Shown: positions 24,754 to 33,376 of the stretch, one piece after another | How positions within the stretch are numbered: the first letter of the stretch is position 1 | Layout: every line of letters begins with the position of its first letter | NCBI GenBank assembly: GCA_964653795.1 | Contig: CAZZHO010000008.1 | Coordinates: forward strand, 1 to 46,443 | Length of the DNA stretch: 46,443 nucleotides | Reading direction: 5' to 3' | Origin: JAWPMT01 sp964653795 | GTDB taxonomy: Bacteria > Bacteroidota > Bacteroidia > Cytophagales > Cyclobacteriaceae | Position numbers and translations under genes: made by a program | Notes under the pieces: generated by a model | Told to the model about the DNA's origin: nothing | The model's database searches: none | The model's input: the letters and a program-made list of their open reading frames with translations, nothing else

Positions 24754-26292
24754 ATGAAATACTGCCTCTTTCTCTCATTGCTATTATTAATTGCTTGTAC
24801 TTCCAATGAGAAGTATCCTCCGTTGCAAGAGGAAGTATCACATCTTTTTGATCCCGACCTGAAACCATTTTATCATGGAGTGGCCTCCGGAGACCCTACC
24901 AACAATGCTGTGGTCATTTGGACAAGGGTAACACCCGAAGATTCTCTACCGCACATAAAAGTGCAGTGGGAGATTAGTACAGATGAAGGGTTTACTAATG
25001 TCATCCAGGGGGGTAAATTCACAACAGATCCATCTAGAGACTACACGGTCAAAGTGGATGTTTCTGGCTTGGAAGCTGGTTTTGAATACTACTACAGGTT
25101 TATGGCCCTAGGAGCTACCTCGGAAGTAGGAAAAACTAAAACGGCCGCTCAAGATGTTTCTGAAATTAATTTGGCAGTGGTGAGCTGCAGTAATTATGAG
25201 TTTGGTTACTTCAATGCCTACGGAGATATCGCCAATAGAGAGGATGTAGATGCCGTAGTGCATCTAGGAGACTATATCTATGAATATGGCCCAGGATCAT
25301 ACGGGGACACTACCATAGGCAGGTTCAATTTACCTGCAAAAGAGATCATCACCCTGCAGGATTATAGGACCAGGTATTCTCTTTACAGGTTAGATAAAGA
25401 TCTTCGAAGCGCTCATGCGAATCATCCATTTATCAATATCTGGGATGATCATGAGATAGCTAATGACTCTTATAAAGATGGAGCTCAAAATCATCAAGAA
25501 GATGAGGGTAGCTATGAATCTCGAAAAGATGCCGCAGTTCAGGTTTACTATGAATGGTTACCCATTAGGGAGAATGGAGATCTTTATAGGTCTTTCAGAT
25601 ATGGAGATCTGATGGAGCTGATTATGCTTGATGAGCGACTGGAAGGTAGGACTGAGCCAGTGGATAGCCTGACAGATCCGACATTGGAAGATCCTGGTCG
25701 TAGCATGCTCGGAGCAGAGCAATTGAGCTGGCTGAAGGAAAAGCTTAGTAAGACCTCATCCACCTGGAAGGTGATTGGCAATCAAGTCATATTCTCGTAT
25801 TTGAATTGGGGATTTGTTCCTAATTGGACCATCAATCTTGATAGTTGGGATGGTTATCCGGCCGAGCAGAAAAACCTTGCTAATTTCATTAAGGATGAAG
25901 AGATAGATAACGTGGTATTCATAACAGGAGATACACATAGCAGTTGGGCTTTTGAGGTAAGTGTTGATCCATTTGAAAGCTATAACGCCCAAAGCGGCGA
26001 GGGTGCAATTGCCGTGGAGTTTGGCACAACCAGCATTAATTCTTCCAACTCCAATGAGCGATATGCGGATTCTCTGGTCATGGATCATGAGCAGAAAATT
26101 GTCAATTCACCGATCAATCCACATTTGAAGTATGCGAATCTGAGAGATCACGGGTATTTAATCTTGAATGTGAAAGAGGAAAAAACCACAGCTACATGGT
26201 ACTATGTGGAGACATTGAAAGAGCCAAATCTATCTACGGCTGTTGGGAAGGAGTTATATGTTTTAAAAGGAGAAACTACCCTCAATGAATAA
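24754..26292 (+). CDS. PhoD-like alkaline phosphatase/phosphodiesterase lipoprotein
   Basis: 512 residues. Lipobox LLIAC (Cys15) rather than the Tat signal usual in PhoD. An N-terminal PhoD_N Ig-like domain (about 35-135, FYHGVASGDPTNNAVVIWTRV) precedes a PhoD metallophosphatase domain (about 140-480) with the metal-site motifs VVSCSNYEFGYF, HLGDYIYEYG, WDDHEIANDSY and TGDTHSSWAF. It releases phosphate from phosphoesters outside the inner membrane. The next small lipoprotein gene follows after 24 nt and may be co-transcribed. No Pho-box analysis is possible here. Confidence 0.93.
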   Translation: MKYCLFLSLLLLIACTSNEKYPPLQEEVSHLFDPDLKPFYHGVASGDPTNNAVVIWTRVTPEDSLPHIKVQWEISTDEGFTNVIQGGKFTTDPSRDYTVKVDVSGLEAGFEYYYRFMALGATSEVGKTKTAAQDVSEINLAVVSCSNYEFGYFNAYGDIANREDVDAVVHLGDYIYEYGPGSYGDTTIGRFNLPAKEIITLQDYRTRYSLYRLDKDLRSAHANHPFINIWDDHEIANDSYKDGAQNHQEDEGSYESRKDAAVQVYYEWLPIRENGDLYRSFRYGDLMELIMLDERLEGRTEPVDSLTDPTLEDPGRSMLGAEQLSWLKEKLSKTSSTWKVIGNQVIFSYLNWGFVPNWTINLDSWDGYPAEQKNLANFIKDEEIDNVVFITGDTHSSWAFEVSVDPFESYNAQSGEGAIAVEFGTTSINSSNSNERYADSLVMDHEQKIVNSPINPHLKYANLRDHGYLILNVKEEKTTATWYYVETLKEPNLSTAVGKELYVLKGETTLNE

Positions 26293-26316
26293 ATCCTTCT
26301 ATGCCTATCTTTGAGC

Positions 26317-26733
26317 ATGCGCTTGATCCAGCAGATAGGCATAACTCTTATTGTGGTAGCATGTCAAAGTCCGCAGAAGCTTAGTAGCGGGCTAGAGGAA
26401 TCATTTACATGTGAATGGAATGAATCTCATACATTTCAATTGTGTCTTACACAGCCCGGGAAGAAAGAGTTTCCTCGCCCTATAACCTACGAGATATTTG
26501 ATAAAGGAGGTAACCTGATTCGGAATGGAAAAATCCGTACGGGTTACGTAAAGTGGATAGCGGATACTGATCTGGAGTTGTTTGAAACCCCTGGTATGAT
26601 TCCCGATGGAATGACAGAAGAAGATCTCATTAGGATTTATAGAATCAGATCCAATGCCTTCATGTCAAAAAAAGAGTATGACGGTATCAAGGACAAAAAA
26701 GAGAAAAAGAAGAAGAAACGTAAGGAAAACTAG
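26317..26733 (+). CDS. Small lipoprotein of unknown function
   Basis: 138 residues from ATG 26317 (a TTG two codons earlier is also in frame). Lipobox IVVAC (Cys16). The centre is beta-rich (RPITYEIFDKGGNLIRNGKI ...), and the last 18 residues are nearly all charged, mostly lysine (KDKKEKKKKKRKEN). No family recognised. It follows the PhoD-like gene by 24 nt, so the two may be one transcript. Its TAG stop shares CTAG (26730-26733) with the stop of pyrB on the other strand. Confidence 0.7.
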   Translation: MRLIQQIGITLIVVACQSPQKLSSGLEESFTCEWNESHTFQLCLTQPGKKEFPRPITYEIFDKGGNLIRNGKIRTGYVKWIADTDLELFETPGMIPDGMTEEDLIRIYRIRSNAFMSKKEYDGIKDKKEKKKKKRKEN

Positions 26734-27665
26734 CTTTCTAGCTTCTTCTTACCAGCGAGGAGATACAAGACTGCCATTCTGATAGCAACTCCATTCTCTA
26801 CTTGATCTAAGATGATAGCCTGATCAGAATCCGCTACATCCGTGGTAATTTCCACACCCCGGTTGATAGGGCCCGGATGCATAATGGTAATAGGCTTGTC
26901 GATCTTGTTGAGCCTCTCTTGATTTACTCCGAAGTAAAGTGAATACTCCCTGAGGCTTGGGAAGTAGCTCATTTGTTGGCGCTCCAATTGAATTCGTAAA
27001 ATGTTGGCCACATCGCACCAGTTTAGTGCCTTTTGAATATCAAATTCGACCTTAACACCCAATTTTTCAATGTGCTTTGGGAGTAGTGTTGGAGGGCCAC
27101 ACACCATCACTTCTGCACCTAGCTTTTTGAGTGCGAAAATATTCGATAGCGCCACACGGGAGTGTAAAATATCTCCCACAATCACGACTTTCTTTCCTGC
27201 TACATCACCATGCTTCTCTCGTATGGAAAAAGTGTCAAGCAATGCTTGGGTTGGATGCTCATGTGTTCCATCTCCAGCATTTACGATATTGGCGTCTATA
27301 TGCTTAGATAGAAAGTGAGGGGCCCCCGGGCTGGCGTGCCGCATTACGATCATGTCCACCCGCATAGACAAAATATTATTGACTGTATCTAGCAGAGTTT
27401 CTCCCTTTTTAACAGAGCTATTACTGGATGAGAAGTTGATAATATCTGCAGAGAGTCTTTTTTCCGCCAATTCAAATGATAGCTTAGTCCTGGTGGAGTT
27501 TTCGAAGAAGATGTTAGCTATGGTGGTGTCGCGTAGGGAAGGCACTTTCTTGATGGGGCGACTCAAAACATCTTTGAAGCTATCGGCTGTTTCGAAGATC
27601 AACTGAATTTCTTCTTCTGTCAGATCTTTTATTCCAAGGAGATGTTTTGACTTTAGCTCACTCAT
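26730..27665 (-). CDS. pyrB: Aspartate carbamoyltransferase, catalytic subunit
   Basis: 311 residues. Second step of pyrimidine synthesis: carbamoyl phosphate plus aspartate to N-carbamoyl-aspartate. Seen: the carbamoyl-phosphate loop FFENSTRTKLSFELA, HPTQALLDTFSI, and the C-terminal HPGPINRGVEI. Start: the ATG at 27665 overlaps the pyrR stop by 8 nt; a TTG three codons earlier is less likely. No regulatory-chain gene (pyrI) is adjacent. Co-transcribed with pyrR from the promoter at 28220-28247. Confidence 0.97.
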   Translation of the reverse strand: MSELKSKHLLGIKDLTEEEIQLIFETADSFKDVLSRPIKKVPSLRDTTIANIFFENSTRTKLSFELAEKRLSADIINFSSSNSSVKKGETLLDTVNNILSMRVDMIVMRHASPGAPHFLSKHIDANIVNAGDGTHEHPTQALLDTFSIREKHGDVAGKKVVIVGDILHSRVALSNIFALKKLGAEVMVCGPPTLLPKHIEKLGVKVEFDIQKALNWCDVANILRIQLERQQMSYFPSLREYSLYFGVNQERLNKIDKPITIMHPGPINRGVEITTDVADSDQAIILDQVENGVAIRMAVLYLLAGKKKLES

Positions 27666-28206
27666 TACTATCAATATTTATGAGCCATATGTTGTCCTCT
27701 CCTCCTTGCTCTGACAGTTCGACCTGTACTTTTTGCGATTGTAAGGTGTTGACTTTCTTTCCGACATAATTCGCTGAAACCGGAATATCCCTGGAATATA
27801 ATCGATCAATTAAAACCAACAGCTCTACTTTGTCTGGTCGACCAAAGGTGGTCATGGCATCCAGAGCAGCCCTAACCGTCCTGCCGGTGTAAAGTACATC
27901 ATCTATAAGGATGACTCTTTTTTCTTCCAGTAGAAATGGCACATTGGTTTCCTGAGCCTTCAAGGGAGCTTCTCTCCGACGAAAATCATCTCTATGAAAA
28001 GTGGTGTCCAGCAAGCCCAGTTGAACTTCCTTCTTTAGTAATTCTTGAAGCTTTTTTTGGATTCTTTGAGCTAAATATATTCCTCGGGGTTGCAATCCAA
28101 GTAAAACGGAGTGCTGAAAGTCGTCGTGATGTTCAATGAGCTCCTCACATAGTCTCCAAATGGTTATATCAAGAAGGCGGCTGTCTAGGAGGTGTCTTCT
28201 GCTCAT
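27658..28206 (-). CDS. pyrR: PyrR: uracil phosphoribosyltransferase/pyrimidine operon regulator
   Basis: 182 residues, type I phosphoribosyltransferase fold, with the PRPP loop VILIDDVLYTGRTVRAALDAM (about 95-115) and the RGIYLAQRI segment near 45. In Firmicutes PyrR binds a leader RNA and causes attenuation; it also makes UMP from uracil. Here the promoter sits so close to the ATG that only about 9 nt of leader are expected, leaving no room for a classic attenuator. Overlaps pyrB by 8 nt. Confidence 0.95.
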   Translation of the reverse strand: MSRRHLLDSRLLDITIWRLCEELIEHHDDFQHSVLLGLQPRGIYLAQRIQKKLQELLKKEVQLGLLDTTFHRDDFRRREAPLKAQETNVPFLLEEKRVILIDDVLYTGRTVRAALDAMTTFGRPDKVELLVLIDRLYSRDIPVSANYVGKKVNTLQSQKVQVELSEQGGEDNIWLINIDSNE

Positions 28207-28219
28207 GATTTGTGAATCG

Positions 28220-28247
28220 CAAATATAAATGAAATGCTAATTCACAA
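28220..28247 (-). promoter_or_regulatory. Promoter of pyrR-pyrB
   Basis: On the minus strand TTG (28247-28245), 17 nt, then TATATTTG (28227-28220), a full match to the Bacteroidota consensus. The -33 element lies in the last codons of the upstream gene, whose stop is at 28237. The promoter is flanked by an inverted repeat, TTGTGAAT (28210-28217) and ATTCACAA (28240-28247). Confidence 0.7.
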
Positions 28248-29787
28248 TCCGATTTTGGTTGTACTCGATCTTGTTGATGTAAAAGACTTTTCGAGATCCC
28301 CCAAAAACTGGACTTTGGGATTTTGAGACGCTATGGATACCATATGCATAGAAGCTGCCTTCTACCCATGGTTCAAGTCCTTCAATTTCAGGGTCTCTGG
28401 ATCTCACTTCCTCTTGTTGGTCATTGAGTTTTACCGGAGTGAAAGTTTGCCCTTCTACCACCTCGCTTCTGGCGACCACCTTCGTTCTAATTTCATTCTC
28501 TTCCAAATACATCAAAAGGATATCGTCTTCTACCATATTGATGGCAATGAATTTGTCCAGGGAATAAGTCAGGACATCTCTGATTTTAAAACTATGATCC
28601 CAAAGAATTTCGCCATTAGCATCAAAGGCTACCACAATGGCGTGTGTATACTTATAACCCAGAAAGCCTGCTCCATTTCCAGTGTTGAAGTATGGATTGG
28701 CGTAGGTCGTGGAATTACTATATCGTGGATAATATGCTTCTCCAACCAGGATGTTGATGCCATCTTCACGCTCCATGATATCGTGCACTACCAAACGGTA
28801 ATTGAACTTGTTCTTTTTGCCCAGTGATTTTCTTTTTTCAATCCTTTTTTTGATCCGTTGCTCCCTTTTGGAGTTTAGATATCCAAAGAAATTTTGAAGG
28901 TCGCCATACTGATGATAGCGAATGAACTGCTGTCTGCCATTGACAAATTTTGCGAGGTAGAGCCCTTTGCTATAGGAGGTGCTTTTTTTAGAATGAGCGC
29001 CAGCCATAAGTTGAATGCCATTATCAAAATTAGTAGAGGAGGCATCTATGAGATTTCTTCGGTCACCAGGTGCAACTAAAATATCCTGAACAAGAAGACC
29101 ATCGGAGGTGAAGGTTTTGGCCCGGGTTGTGTATTGCTTGGTGATAAGTCGTTCACGCATTACGACGGTGAACATCAATTCATCGTCATCTATGATGATG
29201 TCCATGATGATATTTCTATTTTCATAAAATCCAGGTAAGACTTTAGGCTTTTTTTCCTTAAGGTTGTAAGTGATGATCACTGGCTTAAGGTTTACGCTTC
29301 CTCCTAAGAGGATGGTCTCTCCGATTACCTCGAAATACTCTAAACTGATAGGGAATACCGTGGTAATCTCAAACTTTCGAATTTTTTGATCTTCTATTTC
29401 AAAAACCAGTAGCTCTTCGGTTCTATACTGAGATGCTGAAGCTAGAACATAGTATTTACCTCTGGAATACTCATAACCCAAAAGCCGGCTGCTGAGGTTG
29501 ACGTTAAAGCTTTGTTGCCATTCTTCCTCAAGGTTAGAATCCAGCTTTACAAAAGTCCATTCATATTGTTTTTCTACTTTCTTGAAGGATTCTATGATGA
29601 CTCCCAACCCATCTTCTTCTCCATTTATGATGGTAAAGTCATTGTTTCTGGTGGCTTCAAACTCTATCCTATGTGGTTGAAATATCAGGTTACTCGTATC
29701 GCGATCTTTCTTTTTTTGACCAAAAACCATGATGGGAAGGCAACAGATAACGGTCAACCTTATTGCCCACTTCAATTGATTCCACAT
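28237..29787 (-). CDS. Secreted protein of unknown function, tandem paralogue (second copy)
   Basis: 516 residues from ATG 29787, which lies 13 nt after the stop of the upstream paralogue and begins a clear signal peptide (MWNQLKWAIRLTVICCLPIMVFGQ region). Longer in-frame starts would overlap the upstream gene. No known domain; beta-rich with strands such as LGYEYSRGKYYVLAS, TFTSDGLLVQDILV and VAFDANGEILWDHSFKI. It aligns along its length with the product of 29801-31267 (shared SDGLLV, a lysine/arginine-rich segment after NFFGYL, and a C-terminal RKVFYINKI). Probably made in one transcript with the EVE protein and its paralogue. Confidence 0.78.
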   Translation of the reverse strand: MWNQLKWAIRLTVICCLPIMVFGQKKKDRDTSNLIFQPHRIEFEATRNNDFTIINGEEDGLGVIIESFKKVEKQYEWTFVKLDSNLEEEWQQSFNVNLSSRLLGYEYSRGKYYVLASASQYRTEELLVFEIEDQKIRKFEITTVFPISLEYFEVIGETILLGGSVNLKPVIITYNLKEKKPKVLPGFYENRNIIMDIIIDDDELMFTVVMRERLITKQYTTRAKTFTSDGLLVQDILVAPGDRRNLIDASSTNFDNGIQLMAGAHSKKSTSYSKGLYLAKFVNGRQQFIRYHQYGDLQNFFGYLNSKREQRIKKRIEKRKSLGKKNKFNYRLVVHDIMEREDGINILVGEAYYPRYSNSTTYANPYFNTGNGAGFLGYKYTHAIVVAFDANGEILWDHSFKIRDVLTYSLDKFIAINMVEDDILLMYLEENEIRTKVVARSEVVEGQTFTPVKLNDQQEEVRSRDPEIEGLEPWVEGSFYAYGIHSVSKSQSPVFGGSRKVFYINKIEYNQNRIVN

Positions 29788-29800
29788 CCTTTCTGAAGTA

Positions 29801-31267
29801 CTATTTGAAAACAATTTTTTGCACATAGTAAATTTTCCTAATGTTATTCGTAGCTCCATCCACCACTTCTGAAGCTCCATATACGTAGGCGGTGTTATCA
29901 TACCACGGCGATATCAACCCATCAAAGACGCCTGGCGTATCCTGCCTCTCCCCAGGCTTTTTTGTTTCGATTTTGCTAGTGTTTTGAGGGCATTTTCCTG
30001 ATTGTTGATTGTGGATTTTGTAGGTGATTTTGTCGGACTTTACCTGAAAAGAAGTTAAAACGCTTTCCTTACCGCTTCCACTTATCCTTTGCCATCTTGA
30101 AGAAGTGTTGTCTTTCAGTTTGAAGATGTAGTCAGAACTCACTGTTCCAGTCCCATTAAATACCAATAAGATATTGTGAATGGCCGGTTTACGGGCACCA
30201 TTGTCATCCTTTCGGAATTGATTGGGGAAACTAGCATTTGTAGACAACCACTTTTCTCCACTCTCATTGGAAATCAGATCCAAACCATTCAATTCATAAT
30301 AAAAGTCATGAGCATCTTTGCTTCCAGAGTTGATCTTCTCCTTTATCTTTTTGAAAGCCTTAGGCGATAGCCAATTGTGGAAGTTAATCAGCTCATCAAA
30401 ATATAGATACTGAGTATCAAACTGCCGGCCGCCAAAAAACTTCTTTGCAAAAAAGCCCTGGCTCATATCACCCGACTGGTTGGTAAAGGTTCCAAAGATC
30501 CATTGCTCACCTGATTCATATTCTGAGATGACCAGGTCAAGTATTCTTAAGTCATTGTCCAATTCAATTCTAAAATCCGAGACCAGTAGCCCATCAGCGG
30601 TATAGGTTTTGATAAAATGGCTCTTTTCTCTACGATTGTCTTTGTACTTGACAAGTACGGACAGAAATGTCTTGTCAGTACTTGATTTGATGTCCAGTAT
30701 TTCTATATCTGGAGGTCCGAGATTTGTAAGTGTTAGAGTTCTTTGATCATCGATCCCTTTTATGAATAGGTTGTCCTTTCCATTTTTCTTTCCTAGCAAG
30801 GCGACTTTTCCGTCCAGAAAAGTAAAGTTTTCAATACTAGATTTAAAAAGTGTAGAGATGCCTTTCTTTTGGTAACCCCCGTCTCCCTCAAGCAGTAGCA
30901 GTTCAAGTTTGGAATAATTGAATTCCTGTGGTTGGAGCAGTAAATAATAATTTTCTTGGAAGTATTCGTAGCCCAGCACGGCTGTACCAGGTGACAACAT
31001 CACTTCTTCACTACCTAAAGAGTCCAGGTCGTTATTGAAGCGTGTGAATACCCAAATTTCTTTTCCTTTCTTTTTTTCGCCGGATGTCGAGAAAGTAGCC
31101 AGTCCGTCTCTCTTAGCATTAAGTACCTGGAAGTAACGACTACTGATTACTCTTTCTGTTTCAAAACGTGCTTCATGAACTATGGAAATGTTAGGGCATT
31201 CATTGTCTTGACTCCATAGACTTATGGATAGGGATTGTAGTAGTGCTATGATTGCTAGTGTTCTCAA
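29801..31267 (-). CDS. Secreted protein of unknown function, tandem paralogue (first copy)
   Basis: 488 residues with signal peptide (MRTLAIIALLQSLSISLWSQ). The start is TTG at 31267, overlapping the EVE stop as TTGA; no ATG occurs before the signal sequence, so TTG is the likely true start. No recognised domain. It matches the next gene's product in VLGYEYFQENYYLLL, TADGLLVSDFRI, FGGRQFDTQYLYF followed by a basic segment, and the end IRKIYYVQKIVF. The two differ enough to be an old duplication. Function unknown. Confidence 0.78.
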   Translation of the reverse strand: MRTLAIIALLQSLSISLWSQDNECPNISIVHEARFETERVISSRYFQVLNAKRDGLATFSTSGEKKKGKEIWVFTRFNNDLDSLGSEEVMLSPGTAVLGYEYFQENYYLLLQPQEFNYSKLELLLLEGDGGYQKKGISTLFKSSIENFTFLDGKVALLGKKNGKDNLFIKGIDDQRTLTLTNLGPPDIEILDIKSSTDKTFLSVLVKYKDNRREKSHFIKTYTADGLLVSDFRIELDNDLRILDLVISEYESGEQWIFGTFTNQSGDMSQGFFAKKFFGGRQFDTQYLYFDELINFHNWLSPKAFKKIKEKINSGSKDAHDFYYELNGLDLISNESGEKWLSTNASFPNQFRKDDNGARKPAIHNILLVFNGTGTVSSDYIFKLKDNTSSRWQRISGSGKESVLTSFQVKSDKITYKIHNQQSGKCPQNTSKIETKKPGERQDTPGVFDGLISPWYDNTAYVYGASEVVDGATNNIRKIYYVQKIVFK

Positions 31268-31671
31268 GACTCACTGAGGTTAATGATCATATCAAACTCC
31301 TCAGGTTTTACAGGCTGGACAGATAACCTTGACTGCCTTACCAGTACCATTTCTGAAAATCTCTCGTCTACCTTTATTTCCTGAAGCGTAACAGGTCGTT
31401 TTAGTTTTTTCACCGGCACAAAGTCTACTAAATACCACCTGTGATCTTCGGTAGTGGGGTCCGGATAGTATTCTTTCACCACTTCTGCTATGCCAATAAC
31501 GGACTTTTCGGATATACTATGATAGAAAAGAGCTTGATCTCCGACTTTCATAGCTTTCATATTGTTCCTTGCTTTGAAATTTCTTACTCCGTCCCACATA
31601 TCCCTTCCAAGGGCTACAAAATCATCCCATGAATAGGTGTTGGGCTCACTTTTAATTAACCAATAATTCAT
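31264..31671 (-). CDS. EVE-domain protein
   Basis: 135 residues, one EVE domain (PUA-like), opening NYWLIKSEPNTYSWDDF and continuing WDGVRNFKARNNMKAMKVGDQALFYHS. EVE domains bind modified bases in DNA or RNA; this stand-alone type is widespread and not diagnostic of a restriction system. Start ATG 31671 is set by the conserved N-terminus; the frame is open 15 codons further upstream. It is the first gene of a minus-strand series, coupled through TTGA to the first secreted paralogue, and divergent from the GT9 gene. Confidence 0.93.
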   Translation of the reverse strand: MNYWLIKSEPNTYSWDDFVALGRDMWDGVRNFKARNNMKAMKVGDQALFYHSISEKSVIGIAEVVKEYYPDPTTEDHRWYLVDFVPVKKLKRPVTLQEIKVDERFSEMVLVRQSRLSVQPVKPEEFDMIINLSES

Positions 31672-31765
31672 GATTTGTTCCTTGGGCTCTGATGAAGTTA
31701 CAAAACAAAAGTGCAAGTGCTCGGGAGTTTCATATCTTCGGCTGCCTGTTTCTTGTTAATTCTAA

Positions 31766-32782
31766 ATGAAAATTCTCGTTATAAGGTTTTCCTCCATTGG
31801 AGATATAGTATTAACCACACCTGTGGTTCGAACCCTTAAAACTCAAATAGGTGACGTAGAAGTACATTACCTCACGAAAGAGCAATACCGCTCTATTCTT
31901 GAAGAGAATCCGTACGTAAGTAAGGTGTGGACGCTTCCTGATAGTTTGACCTCTCTAGCTTCACAATTGAGAAAGGAGAAATTTGATTGGGTAATTGATC
32001 TTCACAACAATATTCGTACTCGCATTATCAGATTGCTGGTGGGAAGGCCTTCTAAAAGTTTTTCTAAGCTCAATATCTCGAAGTGGTTGTTGGTGAATGC
32101 TAAGATAAATCGACTTCCTAACCGTCATATCGTGGATCGATACATGGATACCGTAAGTCATCTCAATGTCAAAATGGATACTTTGGGTTTGGATTATTTC
32201 ATCCCCGAAAAAGATGAAATCGAAACAGGTTGGCTGCCTCAGAGTCACAGGATGGGATTTGTGGCGGTGGTGATAGGGGGGAAGCATGCTACTAAGCGCC
32301 TACCAACTAAGAGGCTTATCGAGTTGTGTGACCGTATTAATAAGCCAATCGTGCTACTAGGTGGAAAAGAGGATCAGCTGATAGGAGATGAAATTGAGCG
32401 CTTTTTTAAGGTTGATCCAAGTGTGGAATCAGAGAAAGAGAGAGTACTCAGGGAAGATCTTGGTAAGAAGGCCGAAGTATATAACGCTTGTGGCAAGTTC
32501 AATCTAAATCAGTCTGCTTCAATTTTGAAAGAGTCCATTGTCGTTTTTTCTCATGACACTGGTCTTATGCACATTGCAGCGGCATTAGGAAAGAAGATTT
32601 ACAGTATTTGGGGCAATACTATCCCGGAGTTTGGTATGTATCCATATCGCACACAGTTTGTGATTTTTGAGAACAAAAAACTCAAGTGCAGACCTTGTTC
32701 AAAAATTGGCTTCAGTCAATGTCCTAAAGGACATTTCAAGTGTATGAATGAAGTAGTATTCGACTTTTATATTTCAGATTAA
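31766..32782 (+). CDS. Glycosyltransferase family 9, heptosyltransferase-like
   Basis: 338 residues, GT-B fold. N-terminal Rossmann half begins MKILVIRFSSIGDIVLTTPV (typical of ADP-heptose:LPS heptosyltransferases); the C-terminal half has KPIVLLGGKED and the donor-site segment VVFSHDTGLMHIAAALGKKIYSIWG. The Cys-rich end (CRPCSKIGFSQCPKGHFKCM) is common in Bacteroidota members. It probably adds a sugar to lipopolysaccharide core at the inner membrane. No other LPS genes are adjacent, so acceptor and donor are unknown. Confidence 0.92.
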   Translation: MKILVIRFSSIGDIVLTTPVVRTLKTQIGDVEVHYLTKEQYRSILEENPYVSKVWTLPDSLTSLASQLRKEKFDWVIDLHNNIRTRIIRLLVGRPSKSFSKLNISKWLLVNAKINRLPNRHIVDRYMDTVSHLNVKMDTLGLDYFIPEKDEIETGWLPQSHRMGFVAVVIGGKHATKRLPTKRLIELCDRINKPIVLLGGKEDQLIGDEIERFFKVDPSVESEKERVLREDLGKKAEVYNACGKFNLNQSASILKESIVVFSHDTGLMHIAAALGKKIYSIWGNTIPEFGMYPYRTQFVIFENKKLKCRPCSKIGFSQCPKGHFKCMNEVVFDFYISD

Positions 32783-32893
32783 AAGGCTGCGGGCGACATT
32801 CCTCTTTATCAATAAGTTAAGAAAGCTTTTTTGGGATGATCATTTCGTATATTTCTGATCATATTACTTTATCGGTTTTGAAATCATAAACTA

Positions 32894-33376
32894 ATGAAGA
32901 CCCTATATCTCATCCGCCACGCGAAATCTTCCTGGAATTTTGAGAATGTCAGTGACTTCCACCGGCCGCTGGGAAAGAGGGGCAGAAAAGATGTTGTTCG
33001 AATGGGGAATTTTGTGAAAAAAGAGCTTCCTCCACCGGATATTATTTTGACCAGTGCAGCCAGTCGGGCCTTTTACACTGCCTTGTTTTTAGCAGATGCC
33101 TGGGGTTATGACGAAGAGAAGGTGGTCATATCGGAGGCCCTTTACCATGCTGATTCACATGGACTGAAGTCTTTCTTAAAAGAGGCTGAGGGTTATTCCA
33201 CGGTTGCATTATTTGGGCATAATCCGGGTTTGACATCTTTTTACAATCATCTCTGCGATGAGTTTATAGAAAATATCCCAACTTGTGGGGTGGTTGGCCT
33301 TAGTTTTGATATAGAATCGTGGAAAGAGGTTAAGACCGGAAAGAGACTGTTTTTTCATGTACCGAAGAAAATTTGA
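32894..33376 (+). CDS. SixA-like histidine phosphatase
   Basis: 160 residues, histidine phosphatase superfamily. The catalytic RHG-type motif is Arg8-His9 in LIRHAKSSW, with the second active-site His in FGHNPGLTSF. The FHRPLGKRG and TSAASRAFYTAL segments match SixA, the phosphohistidine phosphatase acting on phosphorelay proteins. Possible substrates here are unknown; small-molecule phosphatase activity is also possible. Its last 20 bases overlap the next gene in another frame. Confidence 0.92.
   Translation: MKTLYLIRHAKSSWNFENVSDFHRPLGKRGRKDVVRMGNFVKKELPPPDIILTSAASRAFYTALFLADAWGYDEEKVVISEALYHADSHGLKSFLKEAEGYSTVALFGHNPGLTSFYNHLCDEFIENIPTCGVVGLSFDIESWKEVKTGKRLFFHVPKKI

Noticed and set aside
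28333..28827. 164-codon open frame antisense to the secreted unknown
   Set aside because: Shadow of a real gene; no domain, and opposite to a protein with a clear signal peptide and a paralogue.
31264..31671. EVE protein as a sign of a restriction or defence island
   Set aside because: Stand-alone EVE proteins are widespread and no nuclease or methyltransferase is nearby.
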